Source: Aureispira sp963837355
GTDB taxonomy: Bacteria > Bacteroidota > Bacteroidia > Chitinophagales > Saprospiraceae
NCBI GenBank assembly: GCA_963837355.1
Contig: CAWIMY010000002.1
Coordinates: 434,001-498,000 of the forward strand
Direction: 5' to 3'
DNA length: 64,000 nt
Part shown: positions 8,926 to 18,433 of the stretch, piece by piece
Numbering within the stretch: position 1 is the stretch's first letter
How the letters are laid out: every line of letters begins with the position of its first letter
Program-made: the position numbers and the translations under genes
Notes under the pieces: generated by a model
Database searches by the model: none
What the model saw: the letters and a program-made list of their open reading frames with translations, nothing else
What the model was told of the DNA's origin: nothing

Positions 8926-9155
8926 AATACACCACTTTAAAGTGATAAAAGCAAGGAAGAAATAAAAGGTAACAGTAGGAGAACGCTACAAAAGATCCTT
9001 CTCGTTCTTCATGAGGTTAAGGTAGCTTGTCCCACCTTATAAAGAAGGAATTCCGATAATGCTGTTGAGTATTCCAAAGTTGGTAATAAAGGTTGCTTTG
9101 TTACCATAGAGGAACTGTATCGAATGCCTTTATACAGGTTGTTTCGTCTTGTCTC

Positions 9156-9662
9156 TTACTTATTTTGATGATGCTGTAGTATCTTCTGCTCCAGCTCAGT
9201 CGTAGAGTACCCCTCAATAAACGCCAAGCTATGTACTTGCCCACCATTCGCCAGAACCAGCTCGCTGCCCACGATATCTTTAGTAGCCCAATCACCCCCT
9301 TTAACCAAAACGTCGGGCTGTAAATGCGTAATTAATTGCAGGGGAGTGTCTTCCTCAAATAGGACAACCAAATCCACATATTGCAAACTGGCCAGCAAAT
9401 GTAAGCGGCTCAAATCGTCCTTGATGGGGCGGTGTGGGCCTTTGAGCCGCTGTACCGAACTACGGCTGTTCACCCCAATAGCGAGGTGTTGCCCCAATGT
9501 AGCGGCCTCTGCCAAGTAATGCAAATGGCCATAGTGTAGCAAATCAAAGCAACCATTGGTAAAAACCGTAGACTCGTTGGCTGTTTTCCAAGTCGCTATA
9601 GTGTATTGTGCTTGATCCCACGTTTGGATCTTATTCGTGATGTGTTGGAAGTGTCGGTTCAT
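9156..9662 (-). CDS. RfaE2-type nucleotidyltransferase (heptose-1-phosphate adenylyltransferase-like)
   Basis: 168 residues with the cytidylyltransferase fold signature: TNGCFDLLHYGHLHYL (the HxGH nucleotide-binding motif), IGVNSRSSVQRLKGPHRPI, VVLFEEDTPLQLI, PDVLVKGGDW and a C-terminal GYSTTELEQKI in place of the ISSTxI block. This matches the stand-alone C-terminal domain of HldE/RfaE, which makes ADP-heptose for LPS inner core. No kinase domain is attached and no hldD or gmhA is in the window, so the true substrate could be another sugar phosphate. The start overlaps the end of the upstream membrane protein gene by 32 bases, so the two are translationally linked. Confidence 0.85.
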   Translation of the reverse strand: MNRHFQHITNKIQTWDQAQYTIATWKTANESTVFTNGCFDLLHYGHLHYLAEAATLGQHLAIGVNSRSSVQRLKGPHRPIKDDLSRLHLLASLQYVDLVVLFEEDTPLQLITHLQPDVLVKGGDWATKDIVGSELVLANGGQVHSLAFIEGYSTTELEQKILQHHQNK

Positions 9663-10725
9663 AGCCTCTGTTATAAATCGGCAAAACTAAGTAGGCTAAT
9701 AAACCAAAAGAGAGATTGCCAAACAAGGTAATGGTAAAAAACATAATATTAGAAAAAGCAAAAGCATCGGCTTCAGCTACACCATAAATAACGAGGGCAG
9801 CAGTCACCGCAATTTGATACGTCCCCATTCCTCCAGGAGAGGGGATCACCATTCCAAAGGTGCCAAAGGTAAACGCCAACAAAGCCGCCATGGGCGACAA
9901 ATTCTCTGTGGGGCCATAGGCAAAGAAACAGAGATACAACATTAAGTAGTACATCAACCAAATGGTGAGGGTATGGAAGACAAATAAGGCAGGGCTTTTT
10001 AATTTAAAAATGGTCTGTAAGCCCGCTGCAAAGCTTTTGAGCAGCGTAAAAAGCTTTTGGGCAAGGGCGGTTTGTTTGATCGCTTTCCAGCGAATAGCAA
10101 TTACCGCCAATCCTAGCAACCCCACGGCAATGCCTATTTGAAACAACAACAACCAAGGAATTACCAAAGCATCCGTCTTCTCTAAGAGCGGATGGGCACA
10201 AACTACCTCAGGCTGGGTCTCCCCAAATAAAAAGTTATACAAATAGCTAAACTGTGTCAAAAAAGTGAGTCCTGTGACCAACAAAAGCATCAAGACATCG
10301 AACGTACGATCAACCACAATCGTCCCCACCAATTTTTCTAGGGGAATTTTTTCGTACTGGGTGACGGTGGCAGGTTTGGCCAATTCGCCTGCACGGGGCA
10401 GCGCCAAGTTGACCATGTAACCAATCATCGTCGCAAAAAAGGTATTGAAGGTCTTGGGCTTATATCCCAATGGTTCAATGAGCTGGTTCCAACGCAGGGC
10501 ACGACTCAAATTACTAATCATAAAGGCCATCAAAATAACAAAGAGCCAAAAAGGATTGGTGCCTTTAAAGTCTTGCATGATTTTTTCGAGCAGGGTTATT
10601 GAACAGGCTTGGCCTGTGTTGCACTGGCATTCTAATTCGTAGGCCGCCGCTTGGTTGGAATAGACAAAGTACAGCAGTGTCAAACCAACACCTAAGAAGA
10701 TCAAAAATTTGAGAACAGATTTCAC
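9631..10725 (-). CDS. YbhN/AglD-type flippase-like membrane protein (lysylphosphatidylglycerol synthase TM region family)
   Basis: 364 residues, GTG start at 10725, with about eight membrane segments. It shows the family features: a charged NLSRALRWNQLIEPLGYKPKTFNTFFATMIGYMVNLALPRAGELAKP region with R-W and P-R-A-G-E, a later VVDRTFDVLMLL, and GMVIPSPGGMGTYQ near the C terminus. These are the integral membrane part of MprF and archaeal AglD-like proteins. An N-terminal hydrophobic segment is followed by a loop with three Cys (about residues 33-41). The overlap with the nucleotidyltransferase gene suggests a shared role in envelope lipid or glycan handling (inference). No lysyl-transferase domain is present. 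Confidence 0.75.
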   Translation of the reverse strand: MKSVLKFLIFLGVGLTLLYFVYSNQAAAYELECQCNTGQACSITLLEKIMQDFKGTNPFWLFVILMAFMISNLSRALRWNQLIEPLGYKPKTFNTFFATMIGYMVNLALPRAGELAKPATVTQYEKIPLEKLVGTIVVDRTFDVLMLLLVTGLTFLTQFSYLYNFLFGETQPEVVCAHPLLEKTDALVIPWLLLFQIGIAVGLLGLAVIAIRWKAIKQTALAQKLFTLLKSFAAGLQTIFKLKSPALFVFHTLTIWLMYYLMLYLCFFAYGPTENLSPMAALLAFTFGTFGMVIPSPGGMGTYQIAVTAALVIYGVAEADAFAFSNIMFFTITLFGNLSFGLLAYLVLPIYNRGYEPTLPTHHE

Positions 10726-10757
10726 CGAGTGGCTAATTTGTATACGGGTCGTTCAAC

Positions 10758-10791
10758 AAAAAACAGCAGCGCCACCCGTAGCAGCGCTGCT
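10758..10791 (-). terminator. Rho-independent terminator, minus strand, after fahA
   Basis: 8-bp GC stem (10765-10772 with 10784-10791) and, read on the minus strand, a six-T tail (10758-10763). It lies just past the fumarylacetoacetase stop and before the flippase-like gene. Confidence 0.7.
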
Positions 10792-10817
10792 TTGTTTCTA
10801 TAAAGGGCGTTATTAAT

Positions 10818-12089
10818 CTATAACGCAGGTAATAATTTTCCTTCGCAAGCACCAAAACCAATGCGTACACCGTTGGCCTCGCCCCAGCCGCGCAAAATAA
10901 CCGTGTCGCCATCCTTAATGAACTTGCGTTCGCTGCCATCAGGCATTGGAACAGGTTTGGTCCCCCGCCAAGACAATTCTAACATAGAGCCGTAACTGTC
11001 GGGAGTGGGGCCCGAAATTGTACCAGAAGCACACATATCGCCTACTTTGACATTACACCCATTGACCGTATGGTGCGCGAGCTGCTGCTTCATCGTCCAA
11101 TACATGTGCTTGAAGTTAGAGTTACAAACCACGTGTGCCTCGCCCCCTTCGGGTTGGATCGCTGCTTGTAATTTGATGTCGTAGTTGTCCTTGCCCTCAT
11201 ATTGCAAATAAGGCAGTACTTGGGGGTCTTGCTCGTAGCCTTCGGTGCGGAAGGGTTCTAAAGCATCTAGAGTCACAATCCAAGGTGAGACCGTAGAACA
11301 AAAGTTTTTGGCTAAGAATGGCCCTAAAGGAATGTATTCCCATTTCTGAATATCGCGTGCTGACCAGTCATTAAACAAGGCCAAGCCAAAAATATAATCT
11401 TCCGCTTTTTCCGTAGAAATAGATTCGCCCATTTTCGTTTCTTGTCCAATAATGAACGCCATCTCTAATTCAAAATCCAACAACTTACAAGGACCAAATA
11501 CAGGCGGTTCGTCGTCTTTGGGCTTTTGCTGGCCTTTGGGGCGGTGAAAATCCGTGCCCGAAACAACAATGGAAGAAGCGCGGCCATGGTAACCGACAGG
11601 CAAATGCAACCAGTTGGGCAACAAAGCATTCTCAGGATCACGGAACATGGTACCCACATTCGTGGCGTGTTCTTTACTAGAATAAAAATCCGTGTAATCG
11701 CCAACTTGTACAGGCAATAATAATTCAACGTCTTTTATATGGTACAATGTATTGGCTAATACCGTTGAATTGCCCGCCAAGGTGGTGTTGTCGCTGCGAA
11801 ACAACTCCGAAATGCGCAAGCGCACGGCTCTAGTAGTCGCTTTGCCCAAAGCCATAAAATCGTTGAGGTAGCGTTGTTGAAAGACTTGGTGATCTATATT
11901 AATATTAGAAAAATAGCCCTCGTTAGCTAAAGTAGCCAAATCAATCACCGAATCACCGATGATGGTCGCCACTCTAGGCGCTTTTCCTTTGGGCTTGCAA
12001 ATACCAAAAGGAATATTTTGAATAGGAAAATCACTGTCGCTAGGGACAGCAATCCAAGAGCGCAAGGCGGGATCATTTACTGATAACAT
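10818..12089 (-). CDS. fahA: Fumarylacetoacetase
   Basis: 423 residues, ATG start. The N-terminal SH3-like part opens with SWIAVPSDSDFPIQNIPFG. The catalytic domain has DYTDFYSSKEHATNVGTMFR, LPVGYHGRASSIVVSG, LDFELEMAF (metal-binding acidic residues), NDWSARDIQKWEYIPLGPFLAKNF and the CASGTISGP segment. It cleaves fumarylacetoacetate to fumarate and acetoacetate, the last step of tyrosine/homogentisate breakdown. The other genes of that pathway are not in the window. It is bounded by its own terminator and a 58-bp gap to the flippase gene upstream. Confidence 0.95.
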   Translation of the reverse strand: MLSVNDPALRSWIAVPSDSDFPIQNIPFGICKPKGKAPRVATIIGDSVIDLATLANEGYFSNINIDHQVFQQRYLNDFMALGKATTRAVRLRISELFRSDNTTLAGNSTVLANTLYHIKDVELLLPVQVGDYTDFYSSKEHATNVGTMFRDPENALLPNWLHLPVGYHGRASSIVVSGTDFHRPKGQQKPKDDEPPVFGPCKLLDFELEMAFIIGQETKMGESISTEKAEDYIFGLALFNDWSARDIQKWEYIPLGPFLAKNFCSTVSPWIVTLDALEPFRTEGYEQDPQVLPYLQYEGKDNYDIKLQAAIQPEGGEAHVVCNSNFKHMYWTMKQQLAHHTVNGCNVKVGDMCASGTISGPTPDSYGSMLELSWRGTKPVPMPDGSERKFIKDGDTVILRGWGEANGVRIGFGACEGKLLPAL

Positions 12090-12147
12090 ATTCAGGTGTT
12101 TTTTTGGAGGAGTCCCATAGAGACTCCACTATTTTATATAGTAGTTT

Positions 12148-13689
12148 TTATTGCGGAGGGTTGGGCGGCTCGTCTAATAGGTCTTCGTTGTGGTTATTCT
12201 GACCAAAGATAACGCCTATTTTATTATAATACAATGCCAGCGCCAGCAGTACGAATAAACCACCTTTAAAAAAGATCCAACCAACGTGCATCCCTACATT
12301 GGGGGCTCCAAACACATAATTTAAGGCCACCACCCCTCCCAAAAGTACAATATATTTTAGGATTCGGCCTAATGGCAACGGGGGCAATTTTAGAATATAG
12401 GTGGTCATGATGATCGACAAAACCATCATGAGGAAATAAGATGCTAAGGTGGTGTAGGCTGCAATTTTATAATCGTTATCAAAATAAGGAATCAACCAAG
12501 CATTCAGAATGATGTTAAAAATACCACTGATTAGGATAATGAGCGCCAAATAGCCATTTTTCTTAATGAAATAAATCCCTCGATTGGCAAAGTTGCTAAT
12601 GCCGTGAAACACATACGCCCCTACAATAACAGGAGCAATGGGCAAAGCGTCTAAAAATACTTGATTAGAGGACAACAGCGTCCCTGCATCAATGGCAAAT
12701 AGAATCAAAAAGCAGCCGCCAAGCACCAGTAATTTTGTCATACTGTCTACTTGTTGCCAAACCTTCTGCGGTTCATTGGCATTCATATACTGGTAATAAC
12801 TCGGATTGGCTCCATCTACTAAGGCTCCTCCTAATCCCATGTAAATCATCCCAATTTTGTAGGCAAACGCATATTGCCCCGCTTCAGCGTGGCCAATAGA
12901 GCCGTTGATGTACCATTGGTCAAAGGAAGTGAGGATGTAGTTGCTGAGGGCAAAAGGAATGAGCGGGATAGAAAATCGCAGCGCGTAACGCAAATGCGCC
13001 CATTTCATGTTTTTGAAAGACAAATAGCGGTAAATTTGCGAAAATGCATACACAGCCACCACCATCGTTCCTATCCATTCGCCTATGATTTTACCCATAT
13101 AGGTATAACTTTCTGTTTCCCCACTGAGCTCATACGTACGCCCCGACAGCCACAGCAACCCAATTACCGTCAAGCCAAATTTGCCATATTGCCAAACGAC
13201 TTGTACCACACTCTGTTTCTTACTCTGCTTGGTAGACACCATGAGCTGTGTAAAAATGGCAATGATAACGATCAAATACGCCATCAAAAGGAGCCAGCCC
13301 ATCAAGTGTAAAGGCAAACTGAGTACCCAAGCCATTTGTTTGTCAAACAGCCACATCAACCCTCCAAAAACAACAAAACTCACCGTCACGCCGACTAGAA
13401 TGGTTCCCAAAAAATCCTCAAAATCATCTTTGTCCTCTTCAAAATAGTAGCGCGATACGGCCCAGTGCAAGTTGAGCGTAATCAATACCGCAATCATTAA
13501 GAGGTAAGAAGTGAAGACATTGACAATGCCGTATTCATCAGCCGTGAGGTAGGCCGTATAAATCGGCATAGAGACCAAGCCTAGCAAATGCACCAGCAAG
13601 GTTCCTGAAAAATAGGTACTAGCGTGTTTGAACGTATCAAAAAAAGAAAATTGCTGGAGGCGTTGGGATAAGCCGCGAAACCACATCAT
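12148..13689 (-). CDS. Wzx/MATE-like polysaccharide flippase
   Basis: About 513 residues from the ATG at 13689; a few extra residues from a TTG at 13698 are possible. Roughly 12-14 hydrophobic segments run the full length, with the typical first part FSGTLLVHLLGLVSMPIYTAYLTADEYGIVNVFTSY of the PST/MVF superfamily. Such proteins flip undecaprenyl-linked sugars across the inner membrane for surface polysaccharide or LPS assembly. No glycosyltransferases lie beside it, so the substrate cannot be told. It is divergently placed to the following outer-membrane protein gene with a 223-bp gap. Confidence 0.8.
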   Translation of the reverse strand: MMWFRGLSQRLQQFSFFDTFKHASTYFSGTLLVHLLGLVSMPIYTAYLTADEYGIVNVFTSYLLMIAVLITLNLHWAVSRYYFEEDKDDFEDFLGTILVGVTVSFVVFGGLMWLFDKQMAWVLSLPLHLMGWLLLMAYLIVIIAIFTQLMVSTKQSKKQSVVQVVWQYGKFGLTVIGLLWLSGRTYELSGETESYTYMGKIIGEWIGTMVVAVYAFSQIYRYLSFKNMKWAHLRYALRFSIPLIPFALSNYILTSFDQWYINGSIGHAEAGQYAFAYKIGMIYMGLGGALVDGANPSYYQYMNANEPQKVWQQVDSMTKLLVLGGCFLILFAIDAGTLLSSNQVFLDALPIAPVIVGAYVFHGISNFANRGIYFIKKNGYLALIILISGIFNIILNAWLIPYFDNDYKIAAYTTLASYFLMMVLSIIMTTYILKLPPLPLGRILKYIVLLGGVVALNYVFGAPNVGMHVGWIFFKGGLFVLLALALYYNKIGVIFGQNNHNEDLLDEPPNPPQ

Positions 13690-13912
13690 GGGCGTCAATA
13701 GAAAGGTTAGAGTAGAGGAGGCTTATTTTCGCCTTAAGCGGAAAGGTACCAATTATTTTATTGCTTTTGGAAAAGTCGCTTGTTAAGGTCTTACTAAAGG
13801 CGGCTCTTGCTCCTTCCAAGTACTTTTAAGCCTTGATTCCCCACCTTTTGCCCCTTTTTTTCGTTTATGTAAGTAGCAACCGTTTTTTCCATTTCCCAAA
13901 TCTAATCTTCCT

Positions 13913-14539
13913 ATGAAAAGTAGCTTCCTAATTGTTGTATTTCTTCTACTTTTATCGCCTTTTGCCCAAAGCCAAATAACGCACCAAATTGGGTTGGATA
14001 TTGGTATAGGCGGCACTAAACTGTTGGTGCCAGAAGATGACTTAGTTTATGCCCAAGGGCTACAGAGTGTCAAATTCTTAACATTTGGTATGATGGCGGC
14101 TCTCCAATACGACTTGTTGTTGAAGAAGCATTTACATCTGGGGGCAGGTGTGGCGGCTGAAAGAAGGTTGTACCCTTATTCTTCCATCGAGGTCTATACC
14201 GTTTCTGTTCCTTTAGAAGTCGGGTATCGAAGTAATCCTTGGGGTAAGGTTTATTTTATGGCAGATGCCTTGGTCATGCCGCATTATGTGGTGCGCAACG
14301 GGTTTCAAGTAACCTATACGGACGATCAGGGTAATGCAATTGACAAGGGCTACTTCGAATTTGAACACCGTCCCTTTAACCTACAAGTCGGGCTACAAGC
14401 GGGGCTAGGGTTTATCCTTTCGGAAAAATTAGAGCTACAAATTAGCTTACTCTCCAAAGTAGACGTCTTAGAACATGGCCCTGATGAAGAACGGCTATCG
14501 GGTATGTTACTCACAGTCGGCTTGCGCTATAACTTGTAA
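13913..14539 (+). CDS. Secreted outer-membrane beta-barrel-like protein of unknown function
   Basis: 208 residues with a signal peptide (hydrophobic stretch to about residue 20, SPFAQSQ). The rest alternates short amphipathic strands with glycine turns (GLDIGIGGTK, HLHLGAGVAAERR, PFNLQVGLQAGLGFIL) and ends in VGLRYNL, a C-terminal aromatic-rich strand as expected for a small outer-membrane barrel. No catalytic motif is visible. It is a single gene closed by a very strong terminator. The localisation is likely; the role is unknown. Confidence 0.65.
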   Translation: MKSSFLIVVFLLLLSPFAQSQITHQIGLDIGIGGTKLLVPEDDLVYAQGLQSVKFLTFGMMAALQYDLLLKKHLHLGAGVAAERRLYPYSSIEVYTVSVPLEVGYRSNPWGKVYFMADALVMPHYVVRNGFQVTYTDDQGNAIDKGYFEFEHRPFNLQVGLQAGLGFILSEKLELQISLLSKVDVLEHGPDEERLSGMLLTVGLRYNL

Positions 14540-14573
14540 GGCAATTTCCTTCTAAAAGAGCCCCCAATAAAGG

Positions 14574-14612
14574 AAAGGGACAGCTAGAAAAAAGTCTAGC
14601 TGTCCCTTTTTT
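14574..14612 (+). terminator. Strong Rho-independent terminator
   Basis: A perfect 15-bp stem (14574-14588 with 14595-14609), 6-nt A-rich loop and T run. It follows the outer-membrane protein gene by 34 bases. Confidence 0.9.
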
Positions 14613-14625
14613 AGAATAAATCCAC

Positions 14626-14633
14626 TAGTTTTG
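14626..14633 (+). promoter_or_regulatory. Bacteroidota-type -7 box before the helicase gene
   Basis: TAGTTTTG matches TAnnTTTG, the -7 element of Bacteroidota promoters, 70 bases before the helicase ATG and right after a strong terminator. I see no good TTTG -33 partner, so support is partial. Confidence 0.35.
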
Positions 14634-14702
14634 CAAGCACTGCTATTTGAACCAACGCGTTGAAAAAGCTGTTGCACTTAGCGCCAATTAGCCTTTATTT
14701 CT

Positions 14703-17700
14703 ATGGAACGTATCGCCTACCAAGAGCAATTTAACCGCATTATCGACGGCCTCAATCCCGCCCAACGGCAAGCCGTAGAGCAAACAGAAGGCCCCGTCAT
14801 GGCGATTGCAGGCCCAGGAACGGGCAAAACGCACATCCTTACCGCTCGCATTGGGCAAATTCTATTAAACACGGATGCCCAAGCCCACAACATCCTGTGC
14901 TTGACCTTTACCGATGCGGCAGTCAATGCCATGCGCCAGCGCTTGTTGTCTTTTATTGGCCCAGAGGCGCACCGTGTCCACCTATATACCTTTCATTCTT
15001 TTTGTAATAAAATCATTCAGGAAAATTTAGAAGTTTTTGGTCGCCACGACTTAGAACCCTTGTCAGATTTAGAACGTATTGAGGTGATTCGGGCTATTAT
15101 TGATACGCTGGATATGGAGCATCCTTTGCGTTTGGGCAAAACCGATCCTTATTATTACGAACAGCATTTGGCGAGCCTTTTTCAAACCATGAAAGCCGAG
15201 CGCTGGACAACCGAATACATCGAGGCACACATCGAGGCGTACATAGCGCTGCTGCCCGATGATCCCGAGTACCGCTACAAGCGTAATGCAGGCAGCCACA
15301 AAAAAGGAGCAATAAAAGAGGCGCAGTATCAGAAAACGCTCAAACGCATGGAGCAATTGCGCGCGGGGGTACGCTTGTTTGCGGATTATCAAGATCGTTT
15401 AGAAATGCGGCAGCGCTACGATTATGAAGACATGATCTTATGGGTGCTAGAGGCTTTTGAGGAAGATGAATTTTTATTGCGTATTTATCAAGAGCAGTAT
15501 TTGTATATTCTAATTGATGAATTTCAAGATACGAATGGCTCTCAAAGTGCTGTCGTGGAACAGTTGGTGTCGTATTGGAGCGACCGCCCCAACTTGTTTA
15601 TTGTGGGCGACGATGACCAGTCCATTTATGAATTCCAAGGGGCACGAATGAAGAACATGACGGATTTTTATGCCCGTTATCAAGAGACTGTACTCTTGGT
15701 GGTCTTGAAAGAAAATTACCGCTCGTCGCAGAATATCTTGGAGGCCGCGCGCCATTCTATTGAGCACAACCAGTTGCGGATTATCAATCAATTGGAACAA
15801 TTGGGCTTAGATAAAGAACTTGTTGGCGCTAATGCGGCCTACGCTTCCTTAGATATTCCTGTCCAAGTAGTCGCTTATCCCAATCAATTACAAGAGGAAA
15901 TTGCTTTGGTGCAACAACTCGAAGCCTTGCGCGACCAAGGGGTTCCCTTATCCGAAATGGCTGTTCTATATGCCAAGCACAAACAAGCCGAAACCTTAAT
16001 TGATCTTTTGGAAAAACGAGGCATCGCCTACCAATCCAAACGAAAGATTAATATCCTAGAGCTCCCTCTACTCTACAATTTGCGGAAGCTGCTGGATTAC
16101 ATTGTCCAAGAATACCAAAAGCCCTACAGCAACGAAGAGGTGTTTTTTGAATTTTTATACTACGACTTTGTCGGCATTCCTGCCCGCGATGCCGCTTTAT
16201 TGACCGCCTACATGGCACGGCAAACTAAGGCTGCCTTTTTGCAGCGCGCGTATGACCAAGTGCCGCAATGGCGTGCTACGTTACGAGATCGGCCACTACT
16301 AGATAAGCTAGGCTTGCAGCACCCCGAACGGGTGACAGCTTTTGTTCAATTTCTAGACGAGAGCATTCACCAATACAAAGATTTGAGTTTGCCGCGCTTG
16401 TTGGAACGCATTATTAATAGAAGTGGGCTAATTGCTTATATAGCACAGCACGAGCGTAAAGTTTGGTTGACACAGGTGGTCGGGACTTTATTTGAATTTA
16501 CCAAACGCGAAAGCGCCAAGAACCACCGTTTGGATTTGGGGGGCTTGCTGCTCTTGCTCGACCACATGCAAGATAATAAATTGGGTATGGGGGTGTTTCA
16601 GGTGCAACAGGCAGATGATGGGGTGCATCTTATTACCGCGCATTCTGCCAAAGGTTTGGAGTTTGAGTATGTATTTATGATCAATGGGGTAAAGGATTAC
16701 TGGGAACCTAGTGCCAAAGGAGGCCGCCAATTTACGTTTCCCGATACGCTGCTGTTGTCCAACCAAACAGATGCCCAAGAAGCGGCTCGTCGTCTTTTTT
16801 ATGTGGCCATGACCCGCGCGAAGAAGCAATTACAAATTTCTTATTATCAATATAACAGCAAACAAAAATTACAAACCAGTGCCGCTTTTGTAGACGAACT
16901 CTTGCAACGGCAGGGCTTGGGTTTAGAATTGGAGGAGCGACAAGCAGAAAATTCGGCACAGTGGCAATTGTTGTTGTTGACCGAAACAGAAGAAAAACCA
17001 CACGTTGCCTTGCTAGACCAAGCGACGTTGAGTTATTTGTTAGAAGGCTTTCGCTTGAGTATCTCTGCGCTCAACAGTTATTTGCAGTGTCCGTTGAGTT
17101 TTTATTATGAATATGTGCTGCGGATTCCTACGCTTTCGAGTCCAGCGGCGGCTTATGGTACTGCTATTCATAATGCCCTGCACCGTTTGTTTGTGGCAGC
17201 CATGCGCGATGAAAGCGTGGAATTGCCGCCCGTAGAGCATTTTTTAGAGTTGTTTCGCTTTGAGATGAGCAAGCAGCGGTATTTTTTGACTAAGCGCGTA
17301 TACGACGAGCGGCTAGAGTTGGGCAATCGGCATTTGCCAGCCTATTACAAAGCACGGCGGCAAAGTTGGTTGCAACAGCTTCAACAATCGACCGTTTGGA
17401 CAGAAAAGCCTTTCCGCAATGTAGAAGTAGCAGGCGTGCCCATTACAGGCACCATTGACAAGTTAGTCTTTCAGGCAATGGACGGTAGCAAAGCCCTGCA
17501 TTTGGTGGATTATAAAACGGGCAAACTCAAAGAAGAACGCTTGCGAGGCGTTACTAAAGGCCAGCCCTTTGGGGGCAATTATTGGCGACAATTGTTGTTT
17601 TACAAAATTCTAGTCGAACAAGCCAACTTGATGCCCTATGTCGTACGCGCTGCGACTATAGATTACCTAACTCCAACAGAGGAGGGCGTTTTCCCTAGTC

Positions 17701-17894
17701 GGTCGTTGCAATTTGCTTCGGAAGAAGTGACGGCAGTAGAAGGCATGATCCAACAAACGTATACCCAAATTATGGCCCACAACTTTGCCGAAGGATGTGG
17801 CGAGCGCGCTTGCAAATGGTGCAACTTTGCCCAACGCAATCAACTGCCCGATAGTTTTACCAATTTGGAGACAGAACTATTGGACGATAAATAG
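14703..17894 (+). CDS. UvrD/Rep-type helicase fused to a PD-(D/E)XK nuclease with Fe-S cysteines
   Basis: 1063 residues. Superfamily 1 helicase motifs run from Walker A AGPGTGKT (36-43) through LCLTFTDAAVNAMRQRL, Walker B LIDEFQDTN, motif III VGDDDQSIYEFQGA, motif V LITAHSAKGLEFEYV and motif VI EAARRLFYVAMTRAKKQL. The C-terminal ~300 residues are a RecB-like nuclease: SALNSYLQCPLSFYYEY, GTAIHNAL, GTIDKLVF and LVDYKTGK hold the active-site acids and Lys. Four Cys (one in LQCPL, three in GCGERACKWC) are placed as for an AddB/AdnAB-type iron-sulfur cluster. It is likely a double-strand-break end-processing enzyme. No AddB-like partner is adjacent. Confidence 0.88.
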   Translation: MERIAYQEQFNRIIDGLNPAQRQAVEQTEGPVMAIAGPGTGKTHILTARIGQILLNTDAQAHNILCLTFTDAAVNAMRQRLLSFIGPEAHRVHLYTFHSFCNKIIQENLEVFGRHDLEPLSDLERIEVIRAIIDTLDMEHPLRLGKTDPYYYEQHLASLFQTMKAERWTTEYIEAHIEAYIALLPDDPEYRYKRNAGSHKKGAIKEAQYQKTLKRMEQLRAGVRLFADYQDRLEMRQRYDYEDMILWVLEAFEEDEFLLRIYQEQYLYILIDEFQDTNGSQSAVVEQLVSYWSDRPNLFIVGDDDQSIYEFQGARMKNMTDFYARYQETVLLVVLKENYRSSQNILEAARHSIEHNQLRIINQLEQLGLDKELVGANAAYASLDIPVQVVAYPNQLQEEIALVQQLEALRDQGVPLSEMAVLYAKHKQAETLIDLLEKRGIAYQSKRKINILELPLLYNLRKLLDYIVQEYQKPYSNEEVFFEFLYYDFVGIPARDAALLTAYMARQTKAAFLQRAYDQVPQWRATLRDRPLLDKLGLQHPERVTAFVQFLDESIHQYKDLSLPRLLERIINRSGLIAYIAQHERKVWLTQVVGTLFEFTKRESAKNHRLDLGGLLLLLDHMQDNKLGMGVFQVQQADDGVHLITAHSAKGLEFEYVFMINGVKDYWEPSAKGGRQFTFPDTLLLSNQTDAQEAARRLFYVAMTRAKKQLQISYYQYNSKQKLQTSAAFVDELLQRQGLGLELEERQAENSAQWQLLLLTETEEKPHVALLDQATLSYLLEGFRLSISALNSYLQCPLSFYYEYVLRIPTLSSPAAAYGTAIHNALHRLFVAAMRDESVELPPVEHFLELFRFEMSKQRYFLTKRVYDERLELGNRHLPAYYKARRQSWLQQLQQSTVWTEKPFRNVEVAGVPITGTIDKLVFQAMDGSKALHLVDYKTGKLKEERLRGVTKGQPFGGNYWRQLLFYKILVEQANLMPYVVRAATIDYLTPTEEGVFPSRSLQFASEEVTAVEGMIQQTYTQIMAHNFAEGCGERACKWCNFAQRNQLPDSFTNLETELLDDK

Positions 17895-18433
17895 TAGCAA
17901 CTTAGAGTCATTCTTTGTGCGCTCTGCTCCTAAAATCATTCGCGCGATACAAAAATATATGGATCGGCATTTTCAAAAAATATTATTTCTTTGGGATAGC
18001 TACTCTAGCCTATCTAGCAGTAGAACGACTTCATCCTTTGGCTTTTCTCCTTTTGTATTTTCTACCACTTATTTTTCAAAAAAATCTGATTATTAGCACT
18101 TTACAGGTCTTTTCTATAATAAATTAGGAAGTTGGCCTATAGGCTTGATTTTGAGTTCGATGGCCTATTCTTAACAATTTTAGCTAAGTTTTTTTCCAAT
18201 GAAAAAGCAGTTTTTTGTAGTTATTTTACTATAATTGAGTATTGAATACCCACTCCTTTACTAACACCCAAGACAAATATCCCTGTAGTAGAACTAAAAA
18301 CTTCGTACCTTACGTGTTTTACACCTCGCAAATCCATCTGAATAATAACTATAAGCAAGATGCTTAACTTTTCCCGACTAGTTATTGCTGTTACCTACAA
18401 CCTTTTTTCTTTTCTCATAATACCTTAATTATT
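17895..18433 (+). other. Intergenic region, no gene seen
   Basis: 539 bases between the helicase and a TonB receptor gene. Only short unsupported frames occur on either strand. It is AT-rich towards its end and presumably carries the receptor promoter, but I do not see a clear TTTG/TAnnTTTG pair or a clear hairpin. Confidence 0.4.

Noticed and set aside
17785..18127. Two overlapping frames after the helicase gene
   Set aside because: One overlaps the helicase C terminus in another frame; both are Ser/Phe-rich without motif and look like chance frames in AT-rich DNA.
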